A DNA stretch of 64,000 nt from Kibdelosporangium aridum (GTDB lineage Bacteria; Actinomycetota; Actinomycetes; Mycobacteriales; Pseudonocardiaceae), in assembly GCF_900176515.1 (NCBI RefSeq), contig NZ_FWXV01000003.1, positions 248,001-312,000 on the forward strand, written 5' to 3'. Each line of letters begins with the position of its first letter. The first letter of the stretch is position 1. Under the pieces are notes generated by a model. The model saw only the letters and a program-made list of their open reading frames with translations. It ran no database searches and was not told the DNA's origin. This document shows positions 52,822 through 61,009 of this stretch, piece by piece. The position numbers were made by a program, and so were the translations under genes.

Positions 52822-55593
52822 GTGACAAAGGGGTTCAAGTTTCGCGTACTCGGTCCTTTGGTGGCCGGGGACGCCGAGCTCGGGGGTACGAAGCCGCGGG
52901 TGTTGTTGGCGACGTTGTTGTTGAACGCCAACCAGACGGTCACGTACGACATGCTGACCGACGCGCTGTGGCCGAACCGAAGACCTCGGTCGGTCGCGGC
53001 GAATCTGCGGACGTACGTCAGTTCGCTGCGCGCGAGCTCACCGGAGATCAGTGCGCGGATGCGCACCGACCGGCTCGGGTATTCCATCACGATCGGTCAA
53101 GGCGAGCTTGACCTGGCCGAATTCACCGAGCACGTCGCCAAAGCCCGTCAATTCCGGGCCGCTGGAGCCTTGGCCGAAGCCGCCGGGCAACTGGAGAACG
53201 CGTTGGCGCTGTGGCGCGGTGATCCACTGGCCGACCTGCCGGGAGTACACGCCTGGGGTGACCGGCTCGCGGCATTGGCCGAGGCCAGAGTGGTTGCCAC
53301 GGAAGAGCTGCTCGGCCTGCGCGTGGCGGAAGGGCGCTACCAGGACGCGATCGCCGAACTGCGGCCGTTCCTCGCCGAGCACCCGTTCCGCGAGTCCGGC
53401 TGGCAGCAATTGCTGCTGGCTTTGAACGGCAGCGGGCAGCAGGCCGAGGCACTGCGGACGTACGCCGAGATCCGCAAGCGCCTGGTCACCGAACTGGGTG
53501 TGGAACCGGGACCCGAGTTGCGCAAGGTGCACGCCGCGATTCTCAAAGGCGAAGCGCCGCAGCAGGAACCTGCAATGGTCCGCGCGGTGCCGCGGCAGCT
53601 GCCGCAGGACGTCCCGGACTTCACTGGACGCGGCAAGCACATCGCGGCGATGCGGGCGATCTTCACCTCCGGCGACGACAGCGCGTCGGTCGCGACAATC
53701 GTCGGATCACCGGGCGTCGGCAAGACGTCGTTGGCCGTACACGTGGCGCATTTGTTGAAAGAGGAGTTCCCCGACGGCCAGCTGTACGTGGATCTGGCCG
53801 GGACGACGAACAGGCCGCGGACCGACAAGGAAGTCCTCGGCAGCTTGCTGCGTTCGCTGGGCGTGACCGGGGCGGCGTTGCCGGACACCGCGCACGACCG
53901 GGCCACGCTGTACCGGTCGCTGGCGTCGGAAACCCGGATGCTGGTGTTGTTCGACGACGCGGCCAACGCCGCTCAAGTGCAGGGTTTGCTGCCGGCCAGC
54001 AACTGGGGCGTGCTGGTGACGAGCCGTCAGCGAATGGCGGAACTGCCTGCCACGCACCAGATCGAACTGGACGTGCTGCCGACGTCCGAAGCCGGTGAAC
54101 TGCTCGGCAAGATCGCCGGGCTTGACCGGGTGAACCGGGAACCCGAAGCGGCCGAGGCGATCCTGCAGTCGTGCGGGTATTTGCCGTTGGCGATCCGGAT
54201 CGCGGGCGCCCGGATCGCCGGCCGCCGCGGCTGGACATTGAACGTGCTCGAACGACGGCTGGCCGACGAAACCCAGCGGTTGAGCGAGTTGAAAGCGGGC
54301 GAACTCGCGGTCAGGGCGAGTTTCGACCTCAGTTACCGTCAACTGCCCGCCGACGCGGCCGCGGCATTCCGATTGCTGGGCAGGCTGGGGCCGAGCACGA
54401 TTCCGGAATGGGCGGCGGGAGCGTTGCTCGACCGCCAGGACAGCGCCGACCTGGTCGATGTTCTGGTTGACGCGAACATGCTGGAAATAGCGGGCATGGA
54501 CGCGATCGATCAGCCGCGTTACCTGATGCACGACCTGATCCGCGTCTACGCGCGGGACGCGGCGGAAACCGATGCGCGGCAGTCGGTGAGCCGAGTGGTC
54601 TCCGGCTGGCTGGGCCTTGTCGAAACAGCATTGGCCCAGATGCCGGTGAGCATCTTCCGGCCATTGCCATGGGACGGACCAAGACACCAGGTCGGAAAAT
54701 CCATAGTGGACGCCGTGGCGGCGGCGCCGTTGCACTGGCTGGACGCCGAGCACGAAACGTTGATCTCGGTGGTGGAGCTGGCAGCGAACGAAGGCCTGGA
54801 CGCGCTGGCATGCACGCTGGCGACAACGTTGGTGCCGTACTTCGACCACCGCTGCCATTTCGACTCCTGGCAACGGGTTCACGAAACAGCGTTGAAGTCG
54901 GCAAAGGACACGTTGAGCCAAGCGGCGTTGCTGCGAGGCATCGCCCAGGTGCACCTCTACCGCGACTCGTACAGTGTGGCCGAGGCGACGTACGCCAAGT
55001 CCCGCAGCCTGTTCATCGAAGCAGGTGACGCCCTGGGCGAGGGCTTCGCAAGCTGTGGCGTCGGAGCAGCGCGATACTTCCGCGGCCGACCGCTGGCAGC
55101 ACTGCCGTATTTCCACAAAGGCCTGAACATTTTCGTCGACCAAGGTGACGTGCACGCGGAAGCCTATGCACGACAAGCGATCGGCAAAGCCCAGATGGCG
55201 ATCGGCAACCACGCCGAGGCAGCGAACTGGCTGGAACGCGCACTGATGCTGTCCCGCGAAGCAGGCGACCGACACAGAGAAGGCCGAGTCCTCAGCGAAC
55301 TCGGCAGATTGCACGGAACAGCGGGCTACACAAAGAAAGCCGTGCGCTACCTGGAGATGTCCCTGGAGATCCTGCGCGACCTCGGCGACGACCTATGCTC
55401 GGCGTACGCGCTGCACTGGCTGGCCGACCTGCACACGACATCCGGGGACTTCGGCCGCGCGGAAGTCGAGGTACGTCAAGCATTGGCGGCGTTCCGCAGG
55501 CTCAAGGACCGAAGTGGCGAGGAAAAAGCCGAGTGGACTTTGAACGTCCTGCGCCGTCGCCGGGGCGCCAGGCTGGAGCAGATCACCGGGTAG
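52822..55593 (+). CDS. AfsR/SARP-family transcriptional activator with NB-ARC and TPR domains
   Basis: The 923-residue protein has an OmpR-type winged-helix domain (residues 1-95, NLRTYVSSLRASSPEI) and a BTAD domain (95-245, WRGDPLADLPGVHAW). An NB-ARC ATPase domain follows (Walker A GSPGVGKT, 295-302), then TPR-like repeats in the last 250 residues (LGEGFASCGVGAARYFRGRP and similar). Such regulators activate antibiotic or differentiation genes. No biosynthetic cluster is visible here. GTG 52822 is used; upstream the TAGAAT element at 52738-52743 is a possible -10. Confidence 0.9.
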   Translation: MTKGFKFRVLGPLVAGDAELGGTKPRVLLATLLLNANQTVTYDMLTDALWPNRRPRSVAANLRTYVSSLRASSPEISARMRTDRLGYSITIGQGELDLAEFTEHVAKARQFRAAGALAEAAGQLENALALWRGDPLADLPGVHAWGDRLAALAEARVVATEELLGLRVAEGRYQDAIAELRPFLAEHPFRESGWQQLLLALNGSGQQAEALRTYAEIRKRLVTELGVEPGPELRKVHAAILKGEAPQQEPAMVRAVPRQLPQDVPDFTGRGKHIAAMRAIFTSGDDSASVATIVGSPGVGKTSLAVHVAHLLKEEFPDGQLYVDLAGTTNRPRTDKEVLGSLLRSLGVTGAALPDTAHDRATLYRSLASETRMLVLFDDAANAAQVQGLLPASNWGVLVTSRQRMAELPATHQIELDVLPTSEAGELLGKIAGLDRVNREPEAAEAILQSCGYLPLAIRIAGARIAGRRGWTLNVLERRLADETQRLSELKAGELAVRASFDLSYRQLPADAAAAFRLLGRLGPSTIPEWAAGALLDRQDSADLVDVLVDANMLEIAGMDAIDQPRYLMHDLIRVYARDAAETDARQSVSRVVSGWLGLVETALAQMPVSIFRPLPWDGPRHQVGKSIVDAVAAAPLHWLDAEHETLISVVELAANEGLDALACTLATTLVPYFDHRCHFDSWQRVHETALKSAKDTLSQAALLRGIAQVHLYRDSYSVAEATYAKSRSLFIEAGDALGEGFASCGVGAARYFRGRPLAALPYFHKGLNIFVDQGDVHAEAYARQAIGKAQMAIGNHAEAANWLERALMLSREAGDRHREGRVLSELGRLHGTAGYTKKAVRYLEMSLEILRDLGDDLCSAYALHWLADLHTTSGDFGRAEVEVRQALAAFRRLKDRSGEEKAEWTLNVLRRRRGARLEQITG

Positions 55594-56191
55594 CGCCTTC
55601 CCGGCAGATGTCCTCGCTCGCTGTGCGGGCTCCGTGGCCGGAGGGCCGCCAAAGTTGGTCGCTGTAGCGCAACCAGGTCTTTGTCGGGTGCGGTAGCACA
55701 GGGATGGGCTTCGTGGGTGTTCCCTCCGGTATGGCCTGGGGCTTGTCCAACCACGGGGTGTCAGGAGGTCGGCCTACGCGGCCCAGCCCGCAGCGAGAGC
55801 GATACCGACCACGGGTTCCGTCAGGCAGGCCGTACCACCCGTACCAGGGAAAAATCCCCTCCCTCTGGGTGGCCTCCCTGCAATCCGTTTCAAGAACCCG
55901 AAACAAACCTTCACGGAGACCCAGCCGCCACGTCACAGCCCTGACCTGGCCAACACGCCCGACCTCCACACCCCCAGGAAAAGAACATCCCCCACCACTC
56001 CCGGGGGGCGACCCCGACGCCATTCTACCGGAGATAAGGCCTGGTCAAAGGGGTTACCGGCCGGTTGTGGACAACTGGATTCGCCGATGATCCCTTCCGT
56101 GCGAGAAGCCTGTCCTGGCACGTACATCGAAGGTCCGCGTCTCCGTGCGGGCATGCTCCCCGCGTGGTTCCGGAGTGGACACTTGCCAGGA
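55594..56191. other. 600-bp interval without a convincing gene, atypical composition
   Basis: The interval after the SARP gene is less GC-rich and less codon-biased than its surroundings. A 146-codon minus-strand frame (55583-56023) exists but its codon use is poor, so it is not called a gene. A TTGTGGACAA (56065-56074) contains a DnaA-box-like TTGTCCACA on the minus strand, alone and without cluster. The minus-strand gene at 56192 follows. No repeats or RNA genes seen. Confidence 0.35.
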
Positions 56192-56725
56192 TCAGTGCAG
56201 CGCGGTCCACGGCCGGAATTCACCCACCTGGTGAACCGCGTGCTGGCGGCCGTCCAGCGCTCTGCGGACCCCGGCCATCACCCCTTCCGCCGTTTCGCGG
56301 TGGGTGAGCCAGCGGGTTCGGCCGGCGTTGCGCCGGAACCCCAGGACCACCTGCTGGGTCGGGTGGCTGGCGAGCACCGGTTCCGGGCAGCCTTGCAGTG
56401 GGTTGGCCGAAGCGCTTCCGTGCACTTCGACCACTGGGCAGTCCTCTTGCAGCAACGGGCTCACCGCCCGCAGGACCGGCACCCGGAAGCTTCCGTGGAT
56501 CCAGGCGACCAACAGGTTCGCCGGTCCGCCCAGTGCGATGTGTGCCCGCTCAGCCAGCTCGTCCGGCTGCGCCCAGTCAGCTTGAATCCAGACCGCGCCG
56601 TGGGTGTCCAACGGCCGCCGCCGGCTCGGAGAGACCACATACCAGCCATCGCTGGTCAATGCCTCCACGCAACCAGCGAGCATCCCGGTCCCACCCAGGA
56701 CCAGCGCGCGACGTTGCGACGGCAT
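56192..56725 (-). CDS. SDR-like Rossmann-fold protein
   Basis: The 177-residue protein starts RRALVLGGTGMLAGCVEAL, a Rossmann nucleotide-binding motif (GGTGMLAGC), and has DWAQPDELAERAHIALGG downstream. The usual SDR catalytic Tyr-x-x-x-Lys is not seen, and the chain is shorter than most SDRs (about 250), so it may be a binding protein or a shortened SDR. ATG 56725. It precedes bluB in the minus direction by a 36-bp gap, with unknown linkage. Confidence 0.7.
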   Translation of the reverse strand: MPSQRRALVLGGTGMLAGCVEALTSDGWYVVSPSRRRPLDTHGAVWIQADWAQPDELAERAHIALGGPANLLVAWIHGSFRVPVLRAVSPLLQEDCPVVEVHGSASANPLQGCPEPVLASHPTQQVVLGFRRNAGRTRWLTHRETAEGVMAGVRRALDGRQHAVHQVGEFRPWTALH

Positions 56726-56761
56726 CGTCTCAATCTACCCAGCAGCGCTGAAATGGCAACC

Positions 56762-57379
56762 TCAGCCGAAACGTTCTTGGTGCACAACGGCTTCCAGCGG
56801 CAGACGACTGCGCCACCCGTGTCGTTCCAGGTCAGGGACGTCATGCAAGCGCGACACCGGACCGACACACAGCCACGCCACCGGGCGGATCGACGAAGGG
56901 ATGTCGAGCAGTTCGCGTAAGAAGTCCTCGCGGTAGAAACTCACCCAGCCGACGCCAAGGCCTTCGACGGTCGCCGCGAGCCACAGATTCTGGATCGCCA
57001 GGCACACCGAATACAGGCCCGCGTCGGCGATCGCGTGCCTGCCCAGCACCGCAGGCGCGCCCTTGGACGGGTTGTACGTCACCACGATCGACAGGGTCGA
57101 TTCGAGGATGCCCTCGATTTTGATCTTGCTGAACGTCTCCGCTCGTTCTCCGCTCAGCTGATCGGCGAAGGTCGCCCGCTCCGTGGCGACGTGGTGCTGA
57201 AAAGCCTTGCGGGTCACCGGATCGCGGACGATCACGAAGTCCCACGGCTGGCTCAGGCCGACGCTGGGCGCCGCGTGCGCGGCGCCCAGAACCCGCCGGA
57301 GGACTTCGTCGTCCACCGGCTCCCCGGTGAACTCCGCCCGTACGTCCCGCCGTTGGTTGATCACCTCATAGAAATCCAC
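56762..57379 (-). CDS. bluB: 5,6-dimethylbenzimidazole synthase
   Basis: BluB is a flavin-destroying nitroreductase-fold enzyme that makes the lower ligand of vitamin B12 from FMNH2 and oxygen. The 205-residue protein opens VINQRRDVRAEF, the FMN phosphate-binding motif, followed by APSVGLSQPWDFVIV and GLYSVCLAIQNLWLAATVEGLGVGWVSFY, all BluB-typical. ATG 57379 is the start. No other cobalamin gene is visible in the window, and no cobalamin riboswitch was recognised upstream. A generic nitroreductase is the alternative but less likely. Confidence 0.88.
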   Translation of the reverse strand: MDFYEVINQRRDVRAEFTGEPVDDEVLRRVLGAAHAAPSVGLSQPWDFVIVRDPVTRKAFQHHVATERATFADQLSGERAETFSKIKIEGILESTLSIVVTYNPSKGAPAVLGRHAIADAGLYSVCLAIQNLWLAATVEGLGVGWVSFYREDFLRELLDIPSSIRPVAWLCVGPVSRLHDVPDLERHGWRSRLPLEAVVHQERFG

Positions 57380-57388
57380 GCCCGGACA

Positions 57389-58213
57389 CTAACGGCCCAG
57401 CTTGCGGTATCGCCGGACCGACAACGGCACGAAGATGGCGATCAACACCACAGGCCAGAGGACCGCCAGCAGGATCGAGTTCTGCGACGCCCAGCTGTCG
57501 CCGCCGAAACCCGGGTTGCCGAACAGCTCACGCGCCGCGCCGACGGTGGCCGACAGCGGGTTCCACTCCGCGATCGTGCCCAGCCAGCCCGGCATCATCT
57601 CCGGCGCGACGAACGTGTTCGCGATCATCGTGACCGGGAACAGCAGGCCCCAGATCCCCGACGCGCTCTCCAAGCTCGGCAACAGCAATCCAAGGAAGAT
57701 CCCCAGCCAGATCACCGCGAACCGGAGCAGCATCAGCAGCCCGAGTGCGCCGAGCATCGCGCCGAAACTGCCGTGCCACGTCCAGCCGACGGCCAGCCCG
57801 CACAGCACGAGGACCACGAGATCCAACAGCGAATTCAGCATGTCGGCGGCACTACGGCCGAGCACGACGCCTGAGCGCGCCATCGGCATCGACCGGAACC
57901 GGTTGGTGATCCCCCGTTCAGTGTCGGCGAGCATGCCCGTCATGGTGATGCCGATGCCGAACATCATCGATTGCGCGAACATCCCCGGCATGAGGAACTC
58001 GCGGTAGTCACCGCCACCCGGCACCGACATCGCGCTGCCGAACACGTACCCGAACAGCAGCACCGAGACGATCGGGAACGTCAGCCCGCTGATCAACAGC
58101 CCCGGCTGACGGACCCGCTGCATCAGGACGCGTTTCGTGACCACCCAGGCGTCCGATGTGCCCCAACGCATGCGCTCCCACGGCGACCGGGGGATGACCG
58201 GAGTCAGGATCAT
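57389..58213 (-). CDS. DrrB-like ABC-2 exporter permease
   Basis: The 274-residue protein has six transmembrane segments and the ABC-2 loop FLMPGMFAQSMMFGIGITMTGMLADTERGITNRFRSMPMARSGVVLGR, as in the daunorubicin-exporter permease DrrB. Its ATG 58213 overlaps the ATPase stop at 58210, so both are made from one message. The stop lies 9 bp before the bluB start region. It forms an exporter with the next gene. Confidence 0.92.
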   Translation of the reverse strand: MILTPVIPRSPWERMRWGTSDAWVVTKRVLMQRVRQPGLLISGLTFPIVSVLLFGYVFGSAMSVPGGGDYREFLMPGMFAQSMMFGIGITMTGMLADTERGITNRFRSMPMARSGVVLGRSAADMLNSLLDLVVLVLCGLAVGWTWHGSFGAMLGALGLLMLLRFAVIWLGIFLGLLLPSLESASGIWGLLFPVTMIANTFVAPEMMPGWLGTIAEWNPLSATVGAARELFGNPGFGGDSWASQNSILLAVLWPVVLIAIFVPLSVRRYRKLGR

Positions 58214-59160
58214 GCCGCCACCTCCGCCTTGTGCCCGGTGAGCCGCAGGAAGACCTCGTCGAGCGTTGGCCTGCGGATCGAGATGTCCTCGACGTCGATG
58301 TCGGCCGAAGCCAGCACACTGACCACTTCGGTCAACACCTGGACCCGGTTGGTGACCGGCGCGGAGATCCGGCGGTTGTCCTCGTCGAGTTCAGCGTCCT
58401 GTCCGGCGACCCGCTCGACGATCTCGGCCGCTTTGACCATGTCCGTGGTGTTGTGCAGCACGACGTCGATCTGGTCGCCGCCGATCTCGGATTTCAGCTG
58501 TGTGGGCGTGCCTTCGGCGATCACCTTGCCGCTGTCGATCACTGCGATCTGGTCCGCGAGCTGATCGGCTTCGTCGAGGTACTGCGTGGTCAGCAGCAGC
58601 GTCGTACCGCCGTCGACGAGTGTCCTCAGTGCACGCCAGACTTCGTTGCGGTTACGGGGATCCAGTCCGGTTGTCGGTTCGTCGAGGAACAGCACCGGTG
58701 GCGCCATGATCAGGCTCGCGGCCAGATCCAGCCGACGGCGCATACCGCCGGAGTAATGCCTCGGCGCCTTGCCCGCCGCGTCGGTGAGGTTGAACTGCTC
58801 CAGCAGTTCGTCGGCGCGACGGCGGGCGACCTTCGCGCTGAGGTGGTACAGGCGGCCGAACATCACCAGGTTGTCGCGACCGGTGAGGATCTCGTCGACC
58901 GCGGCCTCCTGGCCGTTGAGACCGATCCGGTAGCGCACCTCGGCGGCCTGCTTGACCACGTCGAACCCGGCGACTTCGGCGCGCCCGGCGTCGAAGCTGA
59001 GCAATGTCGCCAGCACGCGGACCGCTGTGGTCTTGCCCGCGCCGTTGGGGCCGAGCAGCCCGCACACCGTGCCCTCGGGAATGGCCAGGTCAAACCCATC
59101 GAGCGCCTTCGTGTCCTTGTATTTCTTGCGTAGCCCGTCGGCCAGAACCGCGTGACTCAT
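58210..59160 (-). CDS. DrrA-like ABC exporter ATPase
   Basis: The 316-residue ATPase has Walker A GPNGAGKT (37-44), signature HYSGGMRRRLDLAASL, Walker B PVLFLDEPTTGLD and a DrrA-type C-terminal domain (RRPTLDEVFLRLTGHKA). Such pairs expel hydrophobic compounds such as anthracyclines. It is divergent from a TetR gene; two palindromes lie between. ATG 59160 lies 14 bp from the operator. Drug specificity cannot be read from sequence. Confidence 0.94.
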   Translation of the reverse strand: MSHAVLADGLRKKYKDTKALDGFDLAIPEGTVCGLLGPNGAGKTTAVRVLATLLSFDAGRAEVAGFDVVKQAAEVRYRIGLNGQEAAVDEILTGRDNLVMFGRLYHLSAKVARRRADELLEQFNLTDAAGKAPRHYSGGMRRRLDLAASLIMAPPVLFLDEPTTGLDPRNRNEVWRALRTLVDGGTTLLLTTQYLDEADQLADQIAVIDSGKVIAEGTPTQLKSEIGGDQIDVVLHNTTDMVKAAEIVERVAGQDAELDEDNRRISAPVTNRVQVLTEVVSVLASADIDVEDISIRRPTLDEVFLRLTGHKAEVAA

Positions 59161-59173
59161 TCGCTTACCCCCT

Positions 59174-59217
59174 AACTGGGTACACTGTACCCTAAACGTC
59201 GTACACTGTACCCAGTT
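59174..59217. promoter_or_regulatory. Paired operators between exporter genes and divergent tetR
   Basis: GGGTACACTGTACCC (59178-59192) is a palindrome, and GTACACTGTAC with CCCAGTT follows at 59201-59217. The outermost AACTGGGTACA (59174-59184) and TGTACCCAGTT (59207-59217) are exact inverted repeats. This fits two TetR dimers controlling both divergent genes. Confidence 0.8.
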
Positions 59218-59233
59218 CTATGATTTACGCAAG

Positions 59234-60001
59234 ATGAGCACCGAATACAGCAGTGGCAGCGGCGACGTGTCGGTCACCCTCAGGCTGCTCTGGGGACTGG
59301 ACGAACGGCCGAGCCGCGGCCCGAAGCCGTCATTGACCGTCGACAAGATCGCGGCCGCCGGCATCGAACTGGCCGACGAGGAAGGCCTGACCGCGCTGTC
59401 GATGCGGCGCGTCGCGGCCAAGCTCGGCGTCGGCACGATGTCGCTGTACCGGTATGTGCCGAGCAAGGCCGAACTGATGGACGTGATGCTCGACCGGGTC
59501 ATCGCGTCGGAGACGATGCTCAGCCACATGTCCGGCGTGGAAGGCAAAGGCTGGCGGGAGAGGATGTACGCGCTCGCGTACGCCTCTCGCGAGCTCTACC
59601 TGCGCCACCCCTGGCTGCTGCACGTGTCGATGGCACGAAGGCTGATCGGCCCGAGCGCACTGGCCAGCTTCGAGTACTTCCTCGACGTCATGGCCGACAC
59701 CGGTCTGACCGAGGCGGAAAAACTCAACACAATCGGCCTGGTCGACGGCTACGTCACCAGTGCGACGCGCGCGGTGATGGAAGCCGCCCAAGCCGCCGAG
59801 CGCACCGGTGTCAGCGACGAGGACTACTGGGAGGCACACAAGCCGTTCCTGGAGAAGATCCTGTCGGAAGGCCACTACCCGAACATGCTGAAGATGCGCG
59901 AAGGCGTTTTCGAAGAAGCCATCGCCACATCCTTCGAGTACGGCCTGCAGCGCGTCCTCGACGGACTCGAAGTCCTCATCAATTCGAGGAAAACCAACTG
60001 A
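59234..60001 (+). CDS. TetR-family repressor (TetR_C type)
   Basis: The 255-residue protein has a TetR helix-turn-helix (ALSMRRVAAKLGVGTMSLYRYVPSKAELMDVML) preceded by a 40-residue tail, and a C-terminal TetR_C-type ligand domain (YALAYASRELYLRHPWLLHVS). It is divergent from the DrrAB-like exporter and should bind the operators at 59174-59217, probably released by the drug exported. Small membrane genes follow after about 95 bp. Confidence 0.9.
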   Translation: MSTEYSSGSGDVSVTLRLLWGLDERPSRGPKPSLTVDKIAAAGIELADEEGLTALSMRRVAAKLGVGTMSLYRYVPSKAELMDVMLDRVIASETMLSHMSGVEGKGWRERMYALAYASRELYLRHPWLLHVSMARRLIGPSALASFEYFLDVMADTGLTEAEKLNTIGLVDGYVTSATRAVMEAAQAAERTGVSDEDYWEAHKPFLEKILSEGHYPNMLKMREGVFEEAIATSFEYGLQRVLDGLEVLINSRKTN

Positions 60002-60097
60002 CAACCTGTCCATATTGGACTGCGGTCCAGTTGGCTGCCGCGGTTTCGGATGCCACGGCGCCGGAAATCCCTCTGACAAGGTCGGAGGAGGATCACG

Positions 60098-60274
60098 ATG
60101 CTGCTGGCGCTGACGGTCGTCTTCGGCGTGTTCGCGGTCGGCAGTGGCGTCGCGCTGTTGTTCCGCCGGTCCGACCAACCCCCGACCCGTCGCGACCGGA
60201 TCATCTCGGTCATCAACCTGATCTCGACAATCGCGATGGTCACGTTGCTCGCGATCCACGCGCTCTCGGACTAA
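60098..60274 (+). CDS. Small 58-residue membrane protein
   Basis: ATG 60098 is preceded by GGAGGAGG, a strong ribosome site. The protein has two transmembrane helices, LALTVVFGVFAVGSGVALLF and ISVINLISTIAMVTLLAIH, with a basic loop RRSDQPPTRRDRI between. It ends at TAA 60272-60274. The next small gene starts 9 bp later, so the two are likely one operon. Function unknown. Confidence 0.7.
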   Translation: MLLALTVVFGVFAVGSGVALLFRRSDQPPTRRDRIISVINLISTIAMVTLLAIHALSD

Positions 60275-60283
60275 TACGGGAGA

Positions 60284-60481
60284 ATGATGATGCGGGACGT
60301 CAGCAGGCGCACCGGTTTGATCGGCTCCGGAATCTGTTTCCTGCTCATATTGACCGGATTCCTCATCAATGTCGCCGACGGGTTCAGGTCGACATGGTCG
60401 CTGATCGTCGGGATCTTCAGTCTTGTCGCCGCAGCGTCATTCGTGATCACCTTCTTGGTCGTCAAGCCGCCGAAGAAGTAA
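60284..60481 (+). CDS. Small 65-residue membrane protein
   Basis: The protein has two hydrophobic helices (LIGSGICFLLILTGFLINVA and LIVGIFSLVAAASFVITFLVV) with basic ends (RRT, KPPKK). GGGAG precedes the start; three ATG codons stand in a row (60284, 60287, 60290), so the true start is uncertain by two residues. It follows the 58-residue membrane gene by 9 bp. Function unknown. Confidence 0.7.
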   Translation: MMMRDVSRRTGLIGSGICFLLILTGFLINVADGFRSTWSLIVGIFSLVAAASFVITFLVVKPPKK

Positions 60482-61009
60482 GCCTCCCACGGGCCAGCCG
60501 ATGAAGCCGTCACCAGCCCGTAGGAAGCCTCGCTGCCTAGCCCGCGAACCATCGAGACCGAGCGCCGGAAGGGAAATCTCGCGCGCCGGGTACCTGCCCG
60601 GTGAAAGAAACCTCGCCTAGCTGGGGCCCTGAGGATCGCGCCCTTCGCGGGTTCAGCCTGCGAAGGAAGCCCCGGCCACCGCGAAACTGGTCCCGGCCCG
60701 GACCAAATCGCGCCTCCCCAAGCCCCAACGCACCACGCCAAAGAAATCCGGCCACACCCCGAGCCTGCCCAGGCCGTCACACATCAGACCCCGCAGGAAA
60801 TCTCACCCAACCGCGAACCAACATCCGAAGGAATCTCGCCCCACCACGAACCTGCCCCGAGGCTGCCACGCCCAAGGGCCCAGAGGAAAACCAACCCCGC
60901 CGCGAACCGGCCCAAAGAAGCCTCGCCCAACGCGAACCAGCCCAAAAAGAAGCCTCGCCCGCTGCGGACCGGCCGCGGCGGGCGAGAAGCGAAGAGACCA
61001 AAGAAGCCG
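60482..61009. repeat. Degenerate tandem repeat region downstream of polA
   Basis: The interval holds imperfect tandem units of about 30 bp. The clearest are 60901-60930 (CGCGAACCGGCCCAAAGAAG, then CCTCGCCCAA) and 60931-60962 (CGCGAACCAGCCCAAAAAGA, then AGCCTCGCCCGC). More degraded copies with GCGAACC and GAA-TCTCGCCC lie at about 60790-60900 and in the left half. No gene is supported. On the minus strand the repeats come right after the polA stop. Confidence 0.6.

Noticed and set aside
55583..56023. 146-codon minus-strand frame after the SARP gene
   Set aside because: Its third-position GC is low for this genome, especially in the first half, and no domain is recognised; left as unannotated interval.
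56065..56074. Single DnaA-box-like TTGTGGACAA
   Set aside because: One box without a cluster, dnaA or dnaN nearby does not support an origin.
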